Assembly: GCA_028698305.1 (NCBI GenBank)
Contig: JAQVDN010000002.1
Span: 177,995 to 241,994, forward strand
Origin: Candidatus Altimarinota bacterium
GTDB lineage: Bacteria > Patescibacteriota > Gracilibacteria > BD1-5 > UBA6164
Direction of reading: 5' to 3'
Length of the DNA: 64,000 nt
Under the pieces are notes generated by a model, which was not told where the DNA came from, did no database searches, and saw only the letters and a program-made list of their open reading frames with translations. Positions 53,469 through 64,000 of the stretch are shown here, piece after piece (the first letter of the stretch is position 1; every line of letters begins with the position of its first letter). The position numbers were made by a program, and so were the translations under genes.

Positions 53469-53666
53469 AATAATATTATTAGTAGTAAAATTTAGTTTTT
53501 TATAAATAGATGCTAAAAATATAGTTAAAATATTTTTAAAATCAACTATTTTTAAGAAAAATATTTTTTCAAAATACAAATATAATTTTTATACTAAAAA
53601 TTTGATTTTAAAAGCTTATTATATATATTTAAAGGTAATTAATTTAATTTATAATATTATTGTAAG
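53469..53666. promoter_or_regulatory. Divergent lysA-lysS control region
   Basis: Pure A/T-rich gap. For lysS a candidate TTGATT (53602-53607), 16-bp spacer, TATATT (53624-53629) is visible. No lysine (L-box) riboswitch can fit: the needed conserved GC-rich core is missing. For lysA no clear hexamer pair could be chosen. Confidence 0.5.
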
Positions 53667-55268
53667 ATGGATTATTCTAGAGAATCCCTTGATAGACAAG
53701 AGAAAATACAAAATTTAAAAGATGCAGGTGTTATTTGTTATGCAAATAATTATAGAGGAAAACAAGATATAAAAGACATAATTGCAACAAGTGAAAGCCA
53801 ATACAAGGATGTTGAAAAACTTATGGAATCTTGAAGTCAAAATACTTTTCAAACAGCTGGAAGAATCATGTCCTCTAGAGGTATGTGAAAACTAGTTTTT
53901 GGTAAAATAAGAGATGCTTCAGGAGATATACAATTTTGTTTTGCAAAAGATAAAGTTGTTTTCAATACTGGAAAAGAGTTAGTTTCTAGTATAGTTTTAG
54001 CATGAGAAGAAAAATCTGCTTTTAAAGTTGCTGAAAAGTTTTGTCAAGTTTGAGATTATATCTGAATAAAAGGTGATTTATTTTTGACTAAACACTGAGA
54101 ATTAACTATCTTTGTAAACGAATTTCAAATACTAAGTAAAGCTGTAAGACCACTTCCAGAAAAATTTCACGGGCTTACTGACAAAGAATCTATTTATAGA
54201 CAAAGATATCTAGATATGATTATGGATGAAGAATCATATAAAAGATTTGTTATGAGAAGTCGTTTTATAAAAACTCTTAGGGATTTTTACGATAACAATA
54301 GCTTCTTAGAAGTAGAAACTCCAGTTTTAGGTAATGCAGCAAGCGGAGCTGCTGCTGCTCCTTTTATAACTCATCACAATGATTTTGATGAACAATTTTT
54401 CCTGAGAATAAGTCCAGAAACATTTTTAAAAAGAGTTACTGTTGGTAGATTTGAAAGAGTAGTAGAATTTACTAGAAATTTTAGAAATGAATGAAGCGAC
54501 CCAAGTCATATACAAGAATTTTCTGCTATAGAACACTATGCTTGTTTTTGGAATTATGAAGACAATATGAGATTTACAGAAGAAATGTTTGATTTCATAT
54601 TTAAAAATATGCCAGAATTATCAAAAGAAGTAGATGTAAAAGATAAGATGTGAATTACAAAAAGAGTAAATTTTCAAACTCCATGGCAAAGAATAGATTA
54701 TATTGAATGAATAAAAGAAGTTTGTGGAATAGATGTTTCTAAATATGTAATTTGAGATGAAGCAAAACTACTTGCTGACATAAAATCTGCTTGAATACAA
54801 TTTGAATGAATGGATAAAATGGTAGTTCCTACTTTGATAGACTATTTATTTAAAAAAGTATTAAGACCTAGTATAGTTTGACCTGCTTTTGTTTACAATT
54901 ATCCAAAAACCATGCAACCACTTGCTCGTCAAAATGATGAAAATCCATCAATTGTAGAACAATTTCAAGTTGTAGTAAATGGATGGGAAATAATAAAAGC
55001 ATATAGTGAGCTTGTTGATCCTGCTATCCAAAAATCAAATTTTGATGCTCAAGCAAAAGCTAAAGATATGTGAGATGAAGAAGCAACAAGCGGAGACGAT
55101 GATTTCGTACTTGCTATGGAGTATGGTATGCCATGTCAGTCTGGTTGGTGAATGTGAATCGAAAGAGTTTTTTCTCTTTTAACTGAACAAGAAAACCTAA
55201 GAGATGTTGTATTGTTTCCTCTTATGAAAACAGAAAAACAAGGTGAATCAAAAAAAGAAGAAGTTTAA
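53667..55268 (+). CDS. lysS: Lysyl-tRNA synthetase, class II
   Basis: A 533-residue protein. The OB-fold part has FQTAGRIMSSRGMGKLVFGK and GDIQFCFAKDKV. The catalytic core has EVETPVLGNAASGAAAAPF, RISPETFLKRVTVGRFERV, FRNEGSDPSHIQEFSAIEHY and MPCQSGWGMGIERV (motif 3). It charges tRNA-Lys. It is transcribed away from the lysine operon, so supply and use of lysine share an intergenic region. Ends in a strong terminator that overlaps the converging ABC gene. Confidence 0.95.
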
Positions 55269-55284
55269 AAACTTCTTCTTTTTT
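55251..55284. terminator. Shared terminator of lysS and the ABC operon
   Basis: AAAAAAGAAGAAGTTT / AAACTTCTTCTTTTTT, 2-nt loop. It includes the last lysS codons on one side and touches the ABC gene stop on the other. Confidence 0.9.
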
Positions 55285-57034
55285 ATATTTCTATTTCTGG
55301 AATAAATCATCAAGCTTGCATATCCCAAAGTTTGCGATAAAGTCAGTTATTTTCTAAAAGTTCGCTGTGATTTCAAGACTCTAAAACTTTTCAATCTTTC
55401 ATAACAATTATTCTATCCATACTCAAAAGTGTAGAAAGTCTATGAGCAATCGCAATAACTGTTTTTCAATCAATTAAAGTGTGAAGTGCCTCTTGAACTT
55501 TTTTTTCACTTTCACTATCCAAAGCTGAAGTTGCTTCATCAAGTAAAAAAATTGGAGCATTTTTTAGCATTGCTCTTGCTATAGCAATCCTTTGTCTTTG
55601 TCATCCAGAAAGTTTTATTCATCTATCTCAAACCAAAGTATCAAATTTATCTGGTAAATTTTCTATAAACTCAAAAGCTCAAGCATCTTTTGAGGCTTTT
55701 ATCACTTCTTGTAAACTTGCATCTTTTTTTGAATATCTGATATTTTCTAAAATACTTCTGTGAAATAATGTTGTGTCTTGTGAAACACTTGTGATTTGTT
55801 TCCTGAGAGAATCTTGAGAAAAATCCTTTATATTTATTCCATCAATTAAAACTTCTCCATTATTCACTTCATAAAATCTTAAAAGTAAATTTACCAAAGT
55901 AGTTTTTCAGCTTCCAGAAGGTCCAACTATTCAAACTTTTTCTCCTGGTTTTATAGATAAATTAAAATCTTTTAAAACTTCTTTTCAGTCAATATATGAA
56001 TAATTTATATTTTTAAATTTTATAGAATAATTATTTTTATCTTCTAAAGTTAAAGCACTTTCTCTATCTCAAAAATCTGGAGTAACTAAAATATCAGACA
56101 ATAATTGTTTTAATTCTGAATAATTCTTATTCCATGAAGCAATTGCAGGTCACATTTCCCAAACAGTCCAAAAAAGTCTTAGAGATATTCATAAAATTAA
56201 TACAAAATCTCATAGAGAAATAAATCATTTAAAAAATAAGTAATATCATAATCAAATAAATATAGAGAATAAAATTATTCAAGAAATTCATTGATAATGA
56301 AATAATATTATCTCATAAAAAGAAAATTTTTTATAAGCTTTATATTCTATTTCATTTTGAATATTAAATTCTAAATTTTCTCAAAAATTATTTGAATAAA
56401 TTTTAACTGATGATATATTTGTATAAATATCACTAAGTAAAGATATAGTATTATTTTCTTCTAAAGCATATTTTTCAGAATGAAAATTCATTTTTTTAGT
56501 AATTGGAATTAATCATAGAATAAAAAATATAACCCAAATAAACAATATTAAAGCTAGATAAACATTTATATTTATCAAAGTTATAATAGTTACTATTATT
56601 AGGGTAATATTTGCTAAAAATCTATTTGTAAAAACTTCTTGTAAATTTAAATATCATCTTGTGATATTCCCTACTTTATATGAAATTCCTCATGCAAATC
56701 TATCAGCAAAATATCCAAAATTTTGTTTCATAGTTACTTTAAATAGGCTTTCTTTTATAAATTTATTTATATTTATTCTTAAAATAAAATTTTCAATTAT
56801 GTGACCACTCCTATATCAATATTCATAGAACAAAAGACAAACTAAAAATAAAATTAAATTTGTATAAGGAATTTCTTTAGGATTTTTAGAAACTTCATCA
56901 ATTATTTTTCAGAAATTTGAAGTTGCTAAAAGCATTGAATATGATGCTATTCAATAAATTATTCAATTTATAAAAATCCATTTTACAAGTTTTGGGCAAG
57001 ATTTTATAAAAAATTTTATAGGATTTGTGTACAT
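55283..57034 (-). CDS. ABC exporter subunit 1 (permease-ATPase fusion)
   Basis: A 583-residue half-transporter. Six membrane helices lie in residues about 20-320 ([47 protein letters not shown]). The ATPase domain has the Walker A GPSGSGKTTL, Q-loop SVSQDTTLF, signature LSGGQRQR, Walker [13 protein letters not shown] and the H-loop His. All catalytic residues are intact. It lies 28 bp downstream of a second subunit, so a heterodimeric exporter is likely. Substrate (lipid, glycan or peptide) unknown. Confidence 0.94.
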
Positions 57035-57062
57035 TTATTTTTTCTTAGAAGTAATAATTTTT

Positions 57063-58802
57063 TTAAAACCCACTTTGTAATTCAAGCATTTTTGCATAAA
57101 TTCATCATTTTTTCACTAAATCTTTATGATTTCATTCTTCAACTATTTTTGAGTTTTCAAGGACAATTATCCTATCAGCATGTTTTACAGTTTGCAATCT
57201 ATGAGCTATAACTATAACAGTTCTTCAAACAAATAAATTGTTCATAGCTTTTGTGATTTGTTCTTCACTAAAACTATCAAGTGCTGAAGTAGGTTCATCA
57301 AGTATGATGATTTTTGGATTTTTAAGCATGATCTTTGCTATAGCTAACCTTTGTTTTTGTCATCAACTAAGTCTAACTCATTTTTCTCAAATTTCAGTTT
57401 CTATTCAATCTTGTAAATCATAGATAAATTCACAATTTGCTTGTTTTATAACTTCTTCTAATTCTCATTTTTTTAATTTTCTATTTATAGCATAAGTTAA
57501 GTTTTCCAAAATAGTTCCATCAAAAACACTCGGTTCTTGAGTCAAATAACCTATATCATTATAATAGCTTTTTAAACTTATCTCTGACAATTTTTGTCAG
57601 TCTATAATTATATCTCAACTATTTGCTTTTATATAACCAGAAATTAGTTTTACAAGTGTTGTTTTTCAACTACCACTATTTCAAACAAGTGCAGTTATTT
57701 TCCCTCCTTCTATATTTAAATCAAAATTTTCAAATACATTTTTTCATTCAAAATATCAATAAGTCAGATTTTTTATTTCTATATTTCATGACTTATATTT
57801 AAAATTTTTTCAAATATCATATCATTCAAGAATTGGAGTATTTTCAAAAAAATCCCAAAGTTTTTCTATATCTATAAATTCTTTTGTTAGATCTATATAA
57901 AAAACTATAAAATTAAAAATAGCTGAATTTATAACTAAGAAAATAGAAGTTATTCATACAAATTGACTTATACTCATTTCTCCAGAAATAACAGACTTTC
58001 AAAAAACTGAAATAAAAGCAAAGAGAGAAATACTTATAAAAAAAGGTATTATCCTATTTTGAATTGTTCTACCATTTGACATATCTATATTTATTTTTGA
58101 CATTTCATTTGAATAAGTTTCAATTTTCTCAATTTCAGAATCAATCCTACCAGTTTGAAGGATTTCATTCTTACTCATAAGTATCTTTGTAATAAGACGA
58201 AGTCTATTATTTCTTATTTCAGATCTTCTATTACGATACTTAAATTGATAATTATTTACAACAACTAAAATACTTACAGACAAAAAAAGTAAAAGTAAAA
58301 ATCAAATAGTAAAATGAAATCAATGTGAAAAAGTCACATAAAAAACATAGGATAAAAGTATGAATAAAGAAAATCACTTTTCTATGGAATTAGTTAGTGA
58401 TTCAGACCATCTAAGTCTACCATTTTCCAAAATAGCAATTATTTTTCAGATTCAAATTTTTTCTACTTCATTGTTATTCATCTGAACAAATTTATTTAGA
58501 TAGATATCATAGATATTTTTATCAGCTTGAGGAATAGTGATTACCCATCAAATTTTACGAGTTAAAAACCATAATAATTCATAAGAAAAAATAACTCATA
58601 TATAATAATACATAGTTTTTTCTAATAAAACAGGATTTGAATTACTTATTGCAAAAACTATTTTTTCTATAAATATTACATGTATAAGAGGATGAAATCA
58701 TCTAATTATTGATTGAAAGAAAAAAAGAGCATAATCTTTTTTATTATACTTTATAAGTGAGAAAAATTTGACTATTTTTTGTATAGAACTTAGTTTTTGC
58801 AT
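57063..58802 (-). CDS. ABC exporter subunit 2 (permease-ATPase fusion)
   Basis: A 579-residue half-transporter. Membrane segments are near residues 55-75, 150-185, 250-300. ATPase motifs: [55 protein letters not shown]. All are canonical. The membrane domain differs strongly from subunit 1, so they are not recent duplicates. It is first in the two-gene operon. Confidence 0.94.
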
Positions 58803-58884
58803 GATTAATATTATTTTTAGTAAAATGTCTTTTTTATTATATAAAAATATTAAAAAAACTCTACTTAAAAAGTAAAGTTATTTT

Positions 58885-59412
58885 TTAAAGTTTATTTATT
58901 CTTTCAAGTACAAAATCCCATCATTCTAATGCTTTTTCTAATCTTTCTGTTTCACTATCAAAATCTGATAATGGGTTATCTTTCAAGAAATTTTCTAGAT
59001 ATTGTTCTCTTGCTTTTATAAATTTATATGCTTTATCTTGACCATATTTTTTTAAATATTCTCTATATAGATCTCAATCTTTTTCCAAAAATACTTCTAT
59101 TTTATGATAATAACCAGAAGAATAAACTATATATTTTTTACCATTTATAATAGTAGTACCATAAAAAAAATCACTTCCATTCTTAAAATTACCATTTCTA
59201 ATTTGATAATCTCAATTTTTATCCTTGTATAATTCTGCAGTTCATCATTCCATAAATTTTACTACTCAAATTGTTTTATTTGGTTCAGCTAAAGCTAGAT
59301 TTGTACTTAATACAAAAGCTCATAAAGCTAAACTAACTCTTTTTCATAAATCTAAATTTCTTTTTTTTCATTCTCTTGAAATATTATTATCTAAATTTAT
59401 CAATGACATCAT
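58885..59412 (-). CDS. Exported hypothetical protein (175 residues)
   Basis: A signal-like helix (RVSLALGAFVLSTNLALAEP) follows a charged 20-residue N-terminus. The mature part has KFMEGGTAELYKDKNGDYQI, FYGTTIINGKKYIVYS, and a helical, acidic C-terminus (REQYLENFLKDNPLSDF, ERLEKALEGG). No family recognised. Two ATG codons are adjacent at the start (59412, 59409). It lies between the ABC operon and the hydrolase genes on the same strand. Confidence 0.68.
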
Positions 59413-59492
59413 TTTTTTCTTAAATTATAAAAATTGTTTCAGTATTATACAAAAGAATATATTTTTGTCAAAAAATTTATTTATTGGCTAAT

Positions 59493-59524
59493 AAAAAAGA
59501 AATAGTAATTACTATTTCTTTTTT
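59493..59524 (-). terminator. Terminator of the GH104-like gene
   Basis: Perfect palindrome AAAAAAGAAATAGTAA / TTACTATTTCTTTTTT, adjoining the stop codon. Confidence 0.88.
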
Positions 59525-60894
59525 TAAGCATAAAGTTTATCTAATACTTCTCTTACACTTTTACCAGCCTTACTAGCATGATTATTCATAGAATCTCAAT
59601 GATAGTAACTAAGTCATGAATCATTCTTAGCTATAGATGACCACTCTTGGGATAATCTAAATTGAAAATCACTTTTACTAATTATTCAATTTTTAAAATC
59701 ATTTAATCATTTTTCTTGAAGTTTTATATATGCTAATTTATCTTGCATTTCTGGAGTAAATTTTTCATCTTTTGATATATCATATCTATTAATCATATCT
59801 CTTAAAGTATAATCCATAAATTGATATTTTCATATAGCAGCAGATCACATTTTTCTTTTATATTCTGACTGATAATTTAATATTTCTCATAAACTCATAC
59901 TTGTAAAATCAATTTTATTTTGATTTCAATTTCAAAATATAGCATTATAATTTAAATTAGTTCATTCAGCATGAGATATAAAATCAAGTAATCATCTATC
60001 TCAATCTTGTAAAATTGATAAATCAAAACTTATTTTTTGATTTACATTTCTAGAATATCTTTCTATCTTTTCTTCTTTTATACCATAATCTTTTGCTTTT
60101 TCTTTCCAATTTGAAGAAGTTTCTTTAAGTAATGCAAGTACAAAATTATCTCTTTGTTCTGATTCTTCTAGTATATTTCAATTCCACTCTGGAAAATTGT
60201 TTTTTACTCTATAATAAGTAGTCAATAAATCTTCAAGTTTTACTTGCCTATCAATAGATAATAATGTTAACGATTTTATTTCATCTCAAAAAGCAAATAT
60301 AGCAAATCATGGATCAATTCATTTATCAATTGCACCTTTCAATAAATCATCATAATTTATAGTTTCTAAATCAATATAATCTTTTCAACTATCTTTATTT
60401 GCTTTATTTTCAGATTTAAAACTTGTAAATATATTTTGATTTTGCATTTCCAATTCTTTAACATCTCAAAGTTTAGAAATTTCTAGTTTTGTATCTTGAT
60501 GAATAGTTAATCTAGTATTTTTAGAATTAAAAAATTCTCATTTTAATCAAACTCTAGTATAAGTTTCATCTCACACTTTTACTTCCCTAACTTCTTTTGG
60601 TAAAACTTGTCATGCTGTAGTTTTAAGATAAAGTTCTCTATTAAATTTTGAATCAAAAGTAAAATTAAACTCCATTTCTTTTATTTCACCTGAAGAAATT
60701 TTTGTAGAATCTATTTGTAATTTTGTTATATATCTAAGTCTTTCATTTTCTGGAATTTTTAAAAACTCTCTACTTGATATTGTTTTTAATTTTTCTCTTG
60801 TTTCAGAAGAAATAACTTTTGCTTCTTTTGTTTCTCTTGTTTCAGAAGAAATAGGTTTTGGAACTTCTGAAAATTTTTGTTTTTCTAAAGACAT
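59524..60894 (-). CDS. Peptidoglycan lytic enzyme with lambda-endolysin-like (GH104) domain
   Basis: A 456-residue protein. Residues 35-150 form a module shared with the next gene (LKTISSREFLKIPENERLRY; TTAGQVLPKEVREV; TRVGLKGEF). After a linker, residues 315-455 resemble the phage lambda lytic transglycosylase: LLDFISHAEGTNLNYNAIFG (catalytic Glu in HAEGT), SAAIGKYQFMDYTLRDMI, FTPEMQDKLAYIKLQEKGL. It should cleave the MurNAc-GlcNAc bond. No signal peptide is seen, so release may need another path. A phage origin is possible, but no other phage gene is nearby. Confidence 0.78.
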
Positions 60895-60928
60895 AAAAAA
60901 TTAGTTAAAATAATATTATTTTAACTAA
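60895..60928 (-). terminator. Terminator of the CHAP-like gene
   Basis: TTAGTTAAAATAAT / ATTATTTTAACTAA perfect palindrome, then six U on the minus strand. Confidence 0.85.
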
Positions 60929-60948
60929 TTTTATCATATATAATCATA

Positions 60949-62556
60949 TTAAGCAAGATTTGTATCTTTTTTAACATTTCTATCAAAAACAAGAATTGCT
61001 CAATCAGGAATATCTTTTTTATCTCAAGCAGGTTTAACTACTTTTAATCATTCTGATGTTGGAATTGCATATCATGAAATTGGTTTATTTATATTCATTA
61101 ATGAAACTTTATTTCATTGATTTCATCATAATAATTTATCTCATAATTTAATTCATACATGACCATAACCTGATTCACCTATAAATTCTTTAGAAGATAA
61201 TCATCATGTTCATTTATATCATGCTTGAGTTAATGTCCAATTTACAAATGCAGCACACCAAGGAGTATTTCTAGAATTTAATCAATTTCCATATCCTGAT
61301 AAATATTTATCTGCTCATCAATTTTTTTCACTAGTTCCTAATTGAGATAATGCAATTTGAGTAAATTTCTCAAGAGAAGTTTCAACTCATTCTAATCATT
61401 CTGGTAATCATTTATCATTAAGAGTAAACTTAATATTTCAATCTTCTCAAACACTATACTTTAATCATTTTCAATATTTTTGTACTGCATCAATTATATC
61501 TTGTAATGTAGAAACTATTTCTCAGGCATCTGCATAATCATCTAAAAAACCTCCATTTTTTAAATACATAGAAACAACTAAAAGTTTTTTTAATTCTTCT
61601 GATGATGAATCTTTTAAATAATCTCATTTTCAAGTTAATAAATATTTCAATTCATTTTCTTTATCTATTCATTTAGAAAATGCTTCTTTTAATGTTTGAG
61701 TATATTTTTCATCCTTAAACTCACTATTTTTTGTTATAAATTCATTGTATTTTTCTAAATTTTTACTTTCTATAGCTTTTAAATCTTCTGCTTTCATTGG
61801 TTCACCTAAAATAATTTTTGTTTTATCATGAATAGTTAATCTTTTTTCTCAATTATAAAACTCTCATGTTAGACCAATTCTATCATAAACTTGTCAATCC
61901 TTAGTTACTTGTCTTATTTCTTTTGGTAAAACTTGTCCAGCTGTTGTAAGCATATAAAGTTCCTTATTTATTTTTCAATCTCAATCTTGATCAAAACTAA
62001 AAGTTATATCTTTTATAGAACCAGAAGATACACTATTACTATCAACATTATATTGCGTAACATATTGTAATCTTTCTGCTGGACTTAAACTTAAAAATTC
62101 TTTACTTGATATAGTTTTTAATTTTTCAGTATCATATTTTAAATCAGTTCATTTTTCATTTATTCAAGCTGAAAATTCTACTTTATCTACCATTTTTGCT
62201 ATATTTTCAGTAATAGATTTTAAATCTGATTCTGTAATTTTTCTATCTTTTTGTGCCTGTTCAAATGCCTTTCTATATCTTTCTAATAATTGTATAGTAG
62301 GTAATGCTTCTGGATCATTTTTTATACTAGGATCTGAAGTTAATCACTTAAATAAAATCTCTACAGCTTTTTTTGTAATTTTTTCTGTAGCTCATATTGC
62401 ATCTAATTTTTTTTGAAGTTCATCTATTCTATTTTGTACTTCTTGTTGTTCCGGAGTTAAATTTGAAGTATCTAATTTAGATTGTTCTAATCTTTGCTCT
62501 TGTGATTCTCTTGGCATAGGAGGTTTAACATCTGAAAATTCAATATTTGGTACCAT
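60949..62556 (-). CDS. Putative CHAP-like wall peptidase with shared module
   Basis: A 535-residue protein. The N-terminus is Glu/Gln-rich coiled coil (ESQEQRLEQSKL; EQQEVQNRIDELQKKLDAI). Residues 145-260 are the module shared with the previous gene (LKTISSKEFLSLSPAERLQY; TTAGQVLPKEIRQV; DRIGLTGEFYN; RLTIHDKTKI). An EF-hand-like DQDGDGKINKE lies in it. Residues 410-505 show the TIGR02594/CHAP layout: TPWCAAFVNGTLTQAGYKGT (catalytic Cys), GYGHVGIKLGDKLLGGNQGN (His). An endopeptidase or amidase acting on stem peptides is expected. No signal peptide. Confidence 0.75.
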
Positions 62557-62611
62557 ATTTTTAAATTAAATTATATTTATTATATTTTAACATAATTTAA
62601 AATTAAAAACA

Positions 62612-62641
62612 AAAAAACACTTATTAAAATAAATGTTTTTT
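62612..62641 (-). terminator. Weak terminator of the SLT gene
   Basis: AAAAACACTTAT / ATAAATGTTTTT stem with one mismatch, ending at the stop codon. Confidence 0.6.
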
Positions 62642-63800
62642 AAGCATATTGAGAATAATATTTTTTTGCAGCCAAGGCAACCTCACCTTCTGTTGGTTCT
62701 TTATCTCAATGCTCAGTTCTATAAAATTTTGCAACAGCTGGATTATGTTTTAAATGATCTCGTCTTATTCAATTTGGGCCTAAATTATATCTAGCTACTG
62801 CCATAGATGGATCTCAGTTAACTCATTTTCACACCATCATTATGTACCTAAGGTATGCTCAAATTGCCATAATAGATTTTTCTGGATCATATCTATCATT
62901 TTGATTATTTATTCATATATTTTTTAAACTTTCAGCATATTTTTTCTCTCATTTTGCTTCAAAGTATTGTAAGATATTTCACTCTACTGCTACTCATTTT
63001 TTCCAAATAGTTTTAGAATATAGATCTTTAAAAGTATCAGGTAGAAATTGTCATACTCATTTTGCAGCTCTATTATTATTTTCCAAATTTGCTTTAAAAG
63101 GATTAGATTTATCAGATATATCTGCTTCTCAAACTAAAACAGAAACAATTCTATTTTGAGGAATATCAAAAGCTTTTGAGGATCTAAGTATAGTTCAAGC
63201 CAATTCTTCTATACTAATTTCACTATATTTTGATACATAATCTAAAAATATTTTCCCTTTTCTTGTTTTATTAAAAACTGCTAATACTTCTTCAGGTGTA
63301 TTTCAAATTTCTTTATTTTCTTTATTTTTTTTAATTCAATTAGTTATCTTTCATCATTTCAAATTTAAATTTAAAGCATCAATTGTTTCATCTCAAACAA
63401 GTCAATCTTTTACAATATTATTTTTTGCTTGAAAATCAAGTAATGCTTTCAATGTAGCAGGTCAAAATTCTCAATCTGATTTAACTCAAAGCTTCTCTTG
63501 AAGAGTTTCTATACCTCATTTCCAAAGAAGAGAAGATTCAATATTATCTCACCATTCACGAGATATAAAATCTCTAAGTTTTCATCTAGTTAATTCATGA
63601 ATTTCAACTTTTTCATCAGCAAAAACAACCTCTTTCAAATATCTTGAAAAAGATTCTTTTTCTTTTGGTGTAAGTATTCAATCAACATTTATTTCATTTT
63701 CTACATTTGTTAAAGATTCAATAAAATTTCATAAATTGTCTTGGAATCTAAATCAGAATAAAAATAAAAATTGATTTAAAAAATGTTTATAAAAATTCAT
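62640..63800 (-). CDS. Lytic transglycosylase (SLT) with peptidoglycan-binding domain
   Basis: A 386-residue protein. Residues 95-150 are a PG_binding_1 domain (LQEKLGVKSDGEFGPATLKA, GLVGDETIDALNL). The C-terminal half is an SLT-like lysozyme fold: IVSVLVGEADISDKSNPFKA (catalytic Glu), AAKGVGQFLPDTFKDL, SIMAIGAYLRYIMM and ARYNLGPNGIRRD. A hydrophobic N-terminus (FLNQFLFLFGF) could be a weak signal or anchor. It cleaves glycan strands; with the two genes downstream it makes a set of three different wall-cutting chemistries. Confidence 0.88.
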
Positions 63801-63873
63801 AAATTATTTTTTAATAATAACAATTAAATATTAACATACTTTTAAAAAAGTAACAAAAAAAAGTACTTAAAAG

Positions 63874-64000
63874 TGATATGAACCCCAATTAGTGGAATGA
63901 AAAAAAAAGAGAAGTTAAATATTGTTAAGATGATTTCTGTATTGCACAGGAGTCATCTTTTTTTTGTTCCATTGAAAACGATGATTATTATAATAAAATA
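63874..64000. mobile_element. Right end of an IS3-family insertion sequence, cut by the window
   Basis: The terminal inverted repeat starts at about 63874 (TGATATGAACCCCAATTAGT), matching the TG start and ACCCC core of IS150-group ends. The transposase C-terminus follows 41 bp inside. Left boundary is approximate; the rest lies beyond the window. Confidence 0.78.
63915..64000 (-). CDS. IS3-family (IS150 group) transposase OrfB, C-terminal fragment
   Basis: Only 28 residues are in the window: ...FYYNNHRFQWNKKKMTPVQY then RNHLNNI and TAA. YNN-R-QW--KKMTPVQYR is the conserved C-terminal end of the rve integrase core of IS150-type transposases. No in-frame TGA occurs in this short stretch, so its code use cannot be judged. 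Confidence 0.85.
   Translation of the reverse strand, partial: FYYNNHRFQWNKKKMTPVQYRNHLNNI

Noticed and set aside
53469..53666. A lysine riboswitch upstream of lysA
   Set aside because: The gap is nearly pure A/T and only 198 bp, shared with the lysS promoter; the conserved L-box core is absent.
59524..60894. A prophage, because of the lambda-like endolysin domain
   Set aside because: No capsid, tail, terminase or integrase gene is nearby; neighbours are wall hydrolases and transporters.

Overview
The window comes from an AT-rich bacterial genome in which UGA is read as glycine. Hundreds of in-frame TGA codons fall at conserved glycine positions (for example all three glycines of the RecG Walker A motif), TGG still encodes tryptophan, and genes end at TAA or TAG. 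This is translation table 25, known from Absconditabacteria (SR1) and Gracilibacteria (BD1-5) of the Patescibacteria/CPR; I cannot tell which of the two. Genes called with the standard code are chopped up, so the coordinates here were re-read with UGA=Gly. Start codons are mostly preceded by plain A/T sequence, without a Shine-Dalgarno motif. No rRNA or tRNA gene and no CRISPR array was found.

Layout. 1-8.3 kb: surface polysaccharide genes (glycosyltransferases, FkbM methyltransferase, hexapeptide acyltransferase, capsule-type protein), then gpsA and galE. 8.3-16.4 kb: a lamin-tail/PKD surface protein, a membrane glycosyltransferase, recG carrying an in-frame DUF559 endonuclease insertion, a 57-residue ORF with its own consensus promoter, rsmG, tsaC and a TrpR-like regulator. 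16.7-27.3 kb: trpS, a toxin-antitoxin pair, a HI0933-type flavoprotein, an aldehyde dehydrogenase, acetolactate synthase, PPK2, a Na+/Ca2+ exchanger and a thrS without a TGS domain. 27.3-28 kb: a 419-bp element with terminal inverted repeats. 28-42.9 kb: exported, coiled-coil and repeat proteins (pilin-FecR fusion, FIVAR protein, EF-hand protein), a short proS, glyS under a compact T-box riboswitch, and hicBA. 43.1-44.9 kb: two further toxin-antitoxin pairs, an NlpC/P60-like peptidase and a decayed toxin. 45-53.5 kb: one minus-strand cluster holding every enzyme of the aspartate-to-lysine (DAP aminotransferase) pathway, divergent from lysS. 55.3-63.8 kb: a two-subunit ABC exporter and a group of peptidoglycan hydrolases (GH104-like, CHAP-like, SLT). 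The right edge cuts into an IS3-family element.

How the parts fit (inference). The cell decorates its surface with polysaccharide and large repeat proteins, makes DAP and lysine itself (unusual for a CPR organism) and carries several wall-lytic enzymes that could serve its own wall or a host's. The most noteworthy items are the DUF559 element nested in recG together with its dispersed palindromic repeat family (one copy sits in frame in galE), the minimal glyS T-box in a UGA=Gly organism, the complete lysine operon, and an uncharacterised module shared by two wall hydrolases.
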